Positions 59,862-64,000 of a DNA stretch of 64,000 nucleotides are shown here, piece by piece. Made by a program: the position numbers and the translations under genes. Within the stretch, counting starts at the first letter, position 1. Each line of letters opens with the position of its first letter. The notes beneath the pieces were generated by a model that did not search any database, was not told the DNA's origin, and saw only the letters and a list, made by a program, of their open reading frames with translations. This DNA is from Adiantum capillus-veneris (taxonomy: Eukaryota; Streptophyta; Polypodiopsida; Polypodiales; Pteridaceae): positions 15,455,077 to 15,519,076 of the forward strand of contig CM043946.1 in assembly GCA_014529385.2 (NCBI GenBank), written 5' to 3'.

Positions 59862-62278
59862 GTGGCCTATGAGACATCAGTACCACCGGAGATATTGATT
59901 AGAGGAGTAGTATGGAACTGCAATGGCTCTCTATGGATGCAGCTAGACATGCTAGAGGAGGTCATGGAGGGGCATGATTTCATATGTATCACAGAGACTC
60001 ATGAGAGCCCGGAGAGGGGACAACCTCGTATTACCGGATTCCAGTGGGAGTCAGCTTTCAGGCATACTACACGCCAGAGTACAGCTAGAGGGTCGGGGGG
60101 AGTGGCTATTTTGTTTAGACATACTCTGCAGAGTCACATTCAGATCATGAGCAGGGATGAGGAGGCCAGATATCTATGGGATATCACATCAGAGATGGAT
60201 TTATCTAGCCATTTTCTATTTTCCTCCACGTGGATCTAGATACGCGGGTCAGGAGGGTGCGGGACAGGTCAGAGATAGTGACTCCCCATACGCGTCTCTA
60301 TCGGAGGATATCCTACATTACTCCACACTCGGAGAAGTCTTCCTCTTGGGGGACTTCAACGGCCGCACCCAAACCAGACAGTGTGAGATATATGACATGG
60401 AGCAGCCCGATATTTTGAGGACTCTTGACCCGGAGGAGATGGGGATCGGCAGATCTTCAGACGACACAAGCCAGGATACCACAGGATATGGTAGATACCT
60501 TCTAGAGTTGGGCAGCAGACACCATCTCGTTATTTATAACGGGATGCATCGATGGCCAGATTCTACCGGACTGACTTGCTTCCCACATGGAGGAGGGGGG
60601 AGTATTGTGGATTACGTCTTGGGACCTCTATCTGCTGCACACTTATTACAGTCATTCAGTATTGGACGCTGCCCACTGGGAGCCGACCACACCTTTCTTA
60701 GCTTTGCACTCTCATCCTCCGTCTCACTTGACACTCCACCTCCTACACACACTCACACCACGATCCACTTTACTCATGAGCTCTCACATGTCTACATTGA
60801 TCATCTCCACTCACGCTTGCTCTCCCTTGACCCTCATGCCCCACTCGACACACTTACCACACAATTCACACAGATTCTCCATGATTCAGCTCTTCATAGT
60901 TTTCCTCATAGCACTCAACACACCCATCTAGAGTGGGGTCTATGCCACAGAATGGCTGGTATGATGATGATTGCCGGGAGCGCCGCAGAGGTCTTCGCGC
61001 AGCAGAGGCTCGTGGCGAGATCACACACAGACAGGCACAGAGGCGCATGCAGTCCCTTATCCGCCGTAAAAAGCGGGAATGGGAAGAACGTCAGTATTGG
61101 GAGTTATATCACTTGCTCATGAGTAGAGATAGTGGAGAGGCCTGGCGACGCATCCGCGAGCGAGGGCGCCCGACACCTATACATGATCCTCACCTTTGGC
61201 ATGATTATGCAGAGCGCCTCTACCAGATACCAGGGCAGCCACCTATACCCACACCATAGAGACCACGACCGATTACAGCATCATTCTTTACATCTCATAT
61301 GGTGAGCAGAGCCATCTCACACCTCCAGCATGGACGAGCTAGAGATCAGTCTGGATTACAGGCAGAGCATTTGATTTATGGGAGATACCATGGTACCACT
61401 TATTGCTCACCTCTTCAACAGGGCTCTAGTAGAGGGATTCCCAGACTCGTGGACAGAGCATACCATTGTGCCTATCCTATCCACAAGTCAGGGGATGTTA
61501 TGGACCCGGGCACATATCGCACTATAATGATAGGGCCCATGCTGGCCAAGTTATATCGAGCAGTATTGCAGGAGGCATTGAGCACTCTAGCCGAGACGGA
61601 GGGTCTTAGAGCTCCAGGCCAGGCAGGATTTTGGCAGTCTTTCTCTACCATAGACCATATCTTCACTCTTTAGATGTCTGATTGATTAGACTCGAGTGAA
61701 GAAGAGGAGCTTGTATTGCTGCTTTGTGGACTTCCGCAAAGCTTTTGACACAGTACCTAGAGAGAGGTTATTCAGACGACTCATGGATCTGGGTGTGGGT
61801 GAGGAGATGATTTGGGGGATATATGCATTGTATGAGCATGTTTCTGGCAGAGTCAGATGTCCAAGAGGTATATCAGACACTCTTGTTAGCACCATTGGGG
61901 TGAAACAAGGGTGCCCTCTTTCACCTACACTATTTGGACTCTATATTGATGAGATTGTGGACTTCATTCAGCACAGAGGAGGAGATGGAGTGGAGATAGG
62001 CGGGACTAAAGTACACATATTGCTAGTACGCGGATGGCATATTGCTACAGTCTACGCGGATGACATGGTGCTAGTAGCAGAGTCTGTTGAGGGGCTACAC
62101 CGACATCTTTCAGCGCTTGATGATTTTTGCTTACAACGAGGGCTTTCAGTGAACCTTGGTAAAACCAAGGTTCTTATCTTTCATACTTCAGTACAGGTCA
62201 GGAGGCAGAGTGCATTTATAGCAGCAGGAGGGAGCATTGAGATTACAGGGTCATATGTTTACCTTGGCGTTGTCAGGA
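59862..62278 (+). CDS. LINE copy 19 ORF2, endonuclease and RT, frameshifted
   Basis: Endonuclease in frame from 59862: VVWNCNGSLW, CITETHESPE, RGSGGVAILFRHTL. A frameshift near 60200 is followed by LGEVFLLGDFNGRTQ, SIVDYVLGPLS and GADHTFLSFAL (60157-60900). The linker is at 60933-61259 and RT starts at 61299. After a stop near 61672, motif A (CCFVDFRKAFDTVPRERL), B (GVKQGCPLSPTLFGLYIDEI), C (VYADDMVLVAES) and D (GLSVNLGKTKVLIFH) read in frame from 61696 to 62280. The C-terminal zinc-like region is absent because the element is cut at 62278. Confidence 0.85.
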
Positions 62279-63215
62279 GTTTTTTGGAGCAAGGAATTGC
62301 GCATATGTACATACACATGCATGGTGCATCAAATAAGGAATTGCCCATTTTCCAGAGCCAGGTGGTTACGTGGGGCCCACATGTGTACAGGTAGGACAGC
62401 ATGTACATAGTGCAGCGATTTTCACTATTATCAATACTAGTGTGTTTTTTCTACAATAAGGAGGAGTTGGTAGCGCGTAAAACTTCTCGAGGAAGCTATC
62501 CGCGGGCTGACGACGTGAGGTCAGCAGGTGCGTCAGATGGCATCTAGTGGCGTCAGGAGGGCGAACGAGGTCAATATTTGCACGCGGATGAGGACGGACA
62601 CAACGTGGGTGTTTTCTTGTGAGAATTATGCAGAAAGGTCATCATTAGGACCACTTTTTGGGGCCACTTCATGTGGTGGAGAGATGCATTATTGCAAAAA
62701 AGCTGAGTGCCAGGTGTGTGAATGATGCAAAAAGGTGACAACTATGCACTGCGAGGTCAGTTTTTGGCCTGTTCGGGGTCCGTTTGAGGTCATCTAAAAG
62801 GCCAAGGGTGCCCAAGTAATAAAGCTAAGTGTGGGAACTGAAAAAACAGAGATAAGACCAAAAAAAACGTGGAGAAGAGAGGAGGAACAGCCGCAGGTGT
62901 GTTTTTGCTCATTTTGGAGTCTGTTTTGGCCGTAAACTGCTCATCCGAGGTCGGATTTGAGCACTTTGACATTGTAGACTAGGGTTTTGGGCCATTCCGG
63001 ACGCGATGGCGCTTTCCATTTTGCCAAATTCCTCACTCTTTTCCTGCTGTTTTTCTGTGTAAGTTTCTCCTATGAGCGAAGTTTCTGCTCTAGTTTGTGA
63101 TTGTATTTGGCTTATTTTACCCATATTGTGTGAGCTATTTGCCCCATTGGTGTTGGCCCAAGCTCAATTGTATCTAAACATCAGAAATTCTCCTCTTTTG
63201 AGCTGAGTTTTTTGG
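62279..63215. other. Unassigned sequence right of the LINE chain
   Basis: No convincing ORF, repeat or RNA gene. Several GAGGTCA-like words recur (ACGTGAGGTCAGCAGG, CGAGGTCAATAT, GCGAGGTCAG, TTGAGGTCATC, CGAGGTCGG). It may belong to an element whose other end is outside the window. Confidence 0.5.
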
Positions 63216-63565
63216 GTGTGTGTGTGTGTGTGTGCGTGTCTGTGTGGAGTGGGCAAGTGGATAGTCTCTCTCCTCTCACTCCAGAAGTGTGTTCCCTGTC
63301 TCGGCCAGGTGTGTTGTCTAAGCCAAGTGGTGCCCCATAGTGTGTGTGTGTATCTTCCCAAGAGTGTGTGTCGGGTCATTATAGAGGCGCTGTGTGTGTT
63401 TTCATCCCGCTCACATTCTTTTGGCGCCCCCACGGAGGATCTTCTTCGAGTACCTTCTGCTTCGAGCTTCGAGTTTCGAGCTTCGGGATTACAGGTTACA
63501 GGTTGCAGATTACAGGTTACAGGAACAGGTACAGGTACAGGTACAGGTACAGGTACACGTGATTC
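63216..63565. repeat. Short tandem repeats: (GT)n and (TACAGG)n
   Basis: GTGTGT runs near 63216-63245 and 63341-63352. TTACAGG/TACAGG units at 63489-63556 (GGTTACAGGTTGCAGATTAC, then ACAGGT repeated about five times), and TTCGAG units just before (63440-63485). Confidence 0.85.
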
Positions 63566-64000
63566 ACATAGATACAGGTAGCTGGAGTACAGTGATATAC
63601 TAGCAGTGATGTCACTTGTAGTTGTTGTGGGTATGCATCACTTGGCGCCTGTTTGAGCGCATTGTCTGCTGGATTGTACGTTACTTGTGGAAACTGCCAT
63701 TGTACGCATTTGTGGAGCCATACTTGGTTGTATTTGGCAGTCCCAGCCATTTCTGAGACTTGGTCTGGAAGATAGTCATTTCTGAGACTTGACTATACGC
63801 GATTTGCATTAGCCTTCGTGTGAGGGTCGATAGTGTGAGGTTTTTATTGAGCTGGGAGATTCTCAAATGTGGAGATCCTTTCGGTGATACAGGTAGCTAG
63901 AGCACCCTTTTCGTGACCTCGCCATAGGCTATGTACTAGTGAGTCCTACTTGATGCTCGGGTTCTATTGTTGACAGTTTATGCATACATAGACGGTCTAT
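63566..64000. other. Unassigned right edge
   Basis: I see no gene or recognised repeat apart from a doubled CATTTCTGAGACTTG at 63749 and 63777. No S1-S4 exon of the K+ channel is found here on the minus strand. Confidence 0.5.

Larger units (their letters stand above)
58812..62278 (+). mobile_element. LINE copy 19, third subfamily, 5' complete but 3'-truncated
   Basis: It begins with a C-rich 5' UTR (58812-58980) right after (CT)n, then ORF1 and ORF2. The ORF2 sequence stops near 62278 after LGVVRS, and no tail or CT tract follows, so the 3' end has been lost or replaced. ORF2 carries about five frameshifts. Copy 6 (10030-11165) is the same subfamily. Confidence 0.87.

Overview
The window reads as nuclear DNA of a vascular plant with a very large, repeat-swollen genome. 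A gymnosperm or fern-like genome is my guess from the intron sizes; the species is not determinable here. The only host gene I can support is a Shaker-type inward-rectifier K+ channel of the AKT class on the minus strand. Eight exons are visible: S5-pore-S6 with the TVGYGD selectivity filter, C-linker, cyclic-nucleotide-binding domain (three exons), ankyrin repeats, and the start of the KHA domain. The gene runs off the left edge at its 3' end. Its S1-S4 exons are not found anywhere to the right, so the intron upstream of the pore exon is longer than 31 kb if the gene is whole. Two other introns are about 10.7 kb and 19.6 kb.

Everything else is mobile DNA inside those three introns. Positions 658-11393 hold six LINE pieces (four plus, two minus). 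Positions 12568-32211 hold a LINE 3' piece, then LTR retrotransposon A whose 5' LTR has been split by a young chromovirus-type Gypsy element C (GCAAC duplication), a related LTR D in the opposite direction, and LTR retrotransposon B (AGATC duplication). B carries gag and protease, a captured piece of a HAK/KUP potassium transporter, a G/C-rich tract, and a solo LTR of another family (GCAGC duplication). Positions 32841-62278 are a head-to-tail chain of LINE copies, all on the plus strand, interrupted by one A/B-family element (E).

The most unusual system is this LINE family. Nearly every copy ends in a conserved 3' tail with a small stem-loop, then ATTTCATTTC, then a (TC)n tract instead of poly(A). 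The 5'-truncated start of the next copy usually abuts that tract. The tract is always TC on the LINE sense strand, including the minus-strand copy. This pattern fits LINEs that insert specifically into (TC)n microsatellites and so build tandem chains. One copy (36989-42495) is nearly full length, with a coiled-coil ORF1 and an endonuclease/RT ORF2. Another (48179-51857) keeps about 1,140 uninterrupted codons of ORF2.

The second notable system is the A/B/E group of LTR elements. B is structurally complete at its ends but shows gag and protease only, with host-derived cargo where polymerase would be expected.
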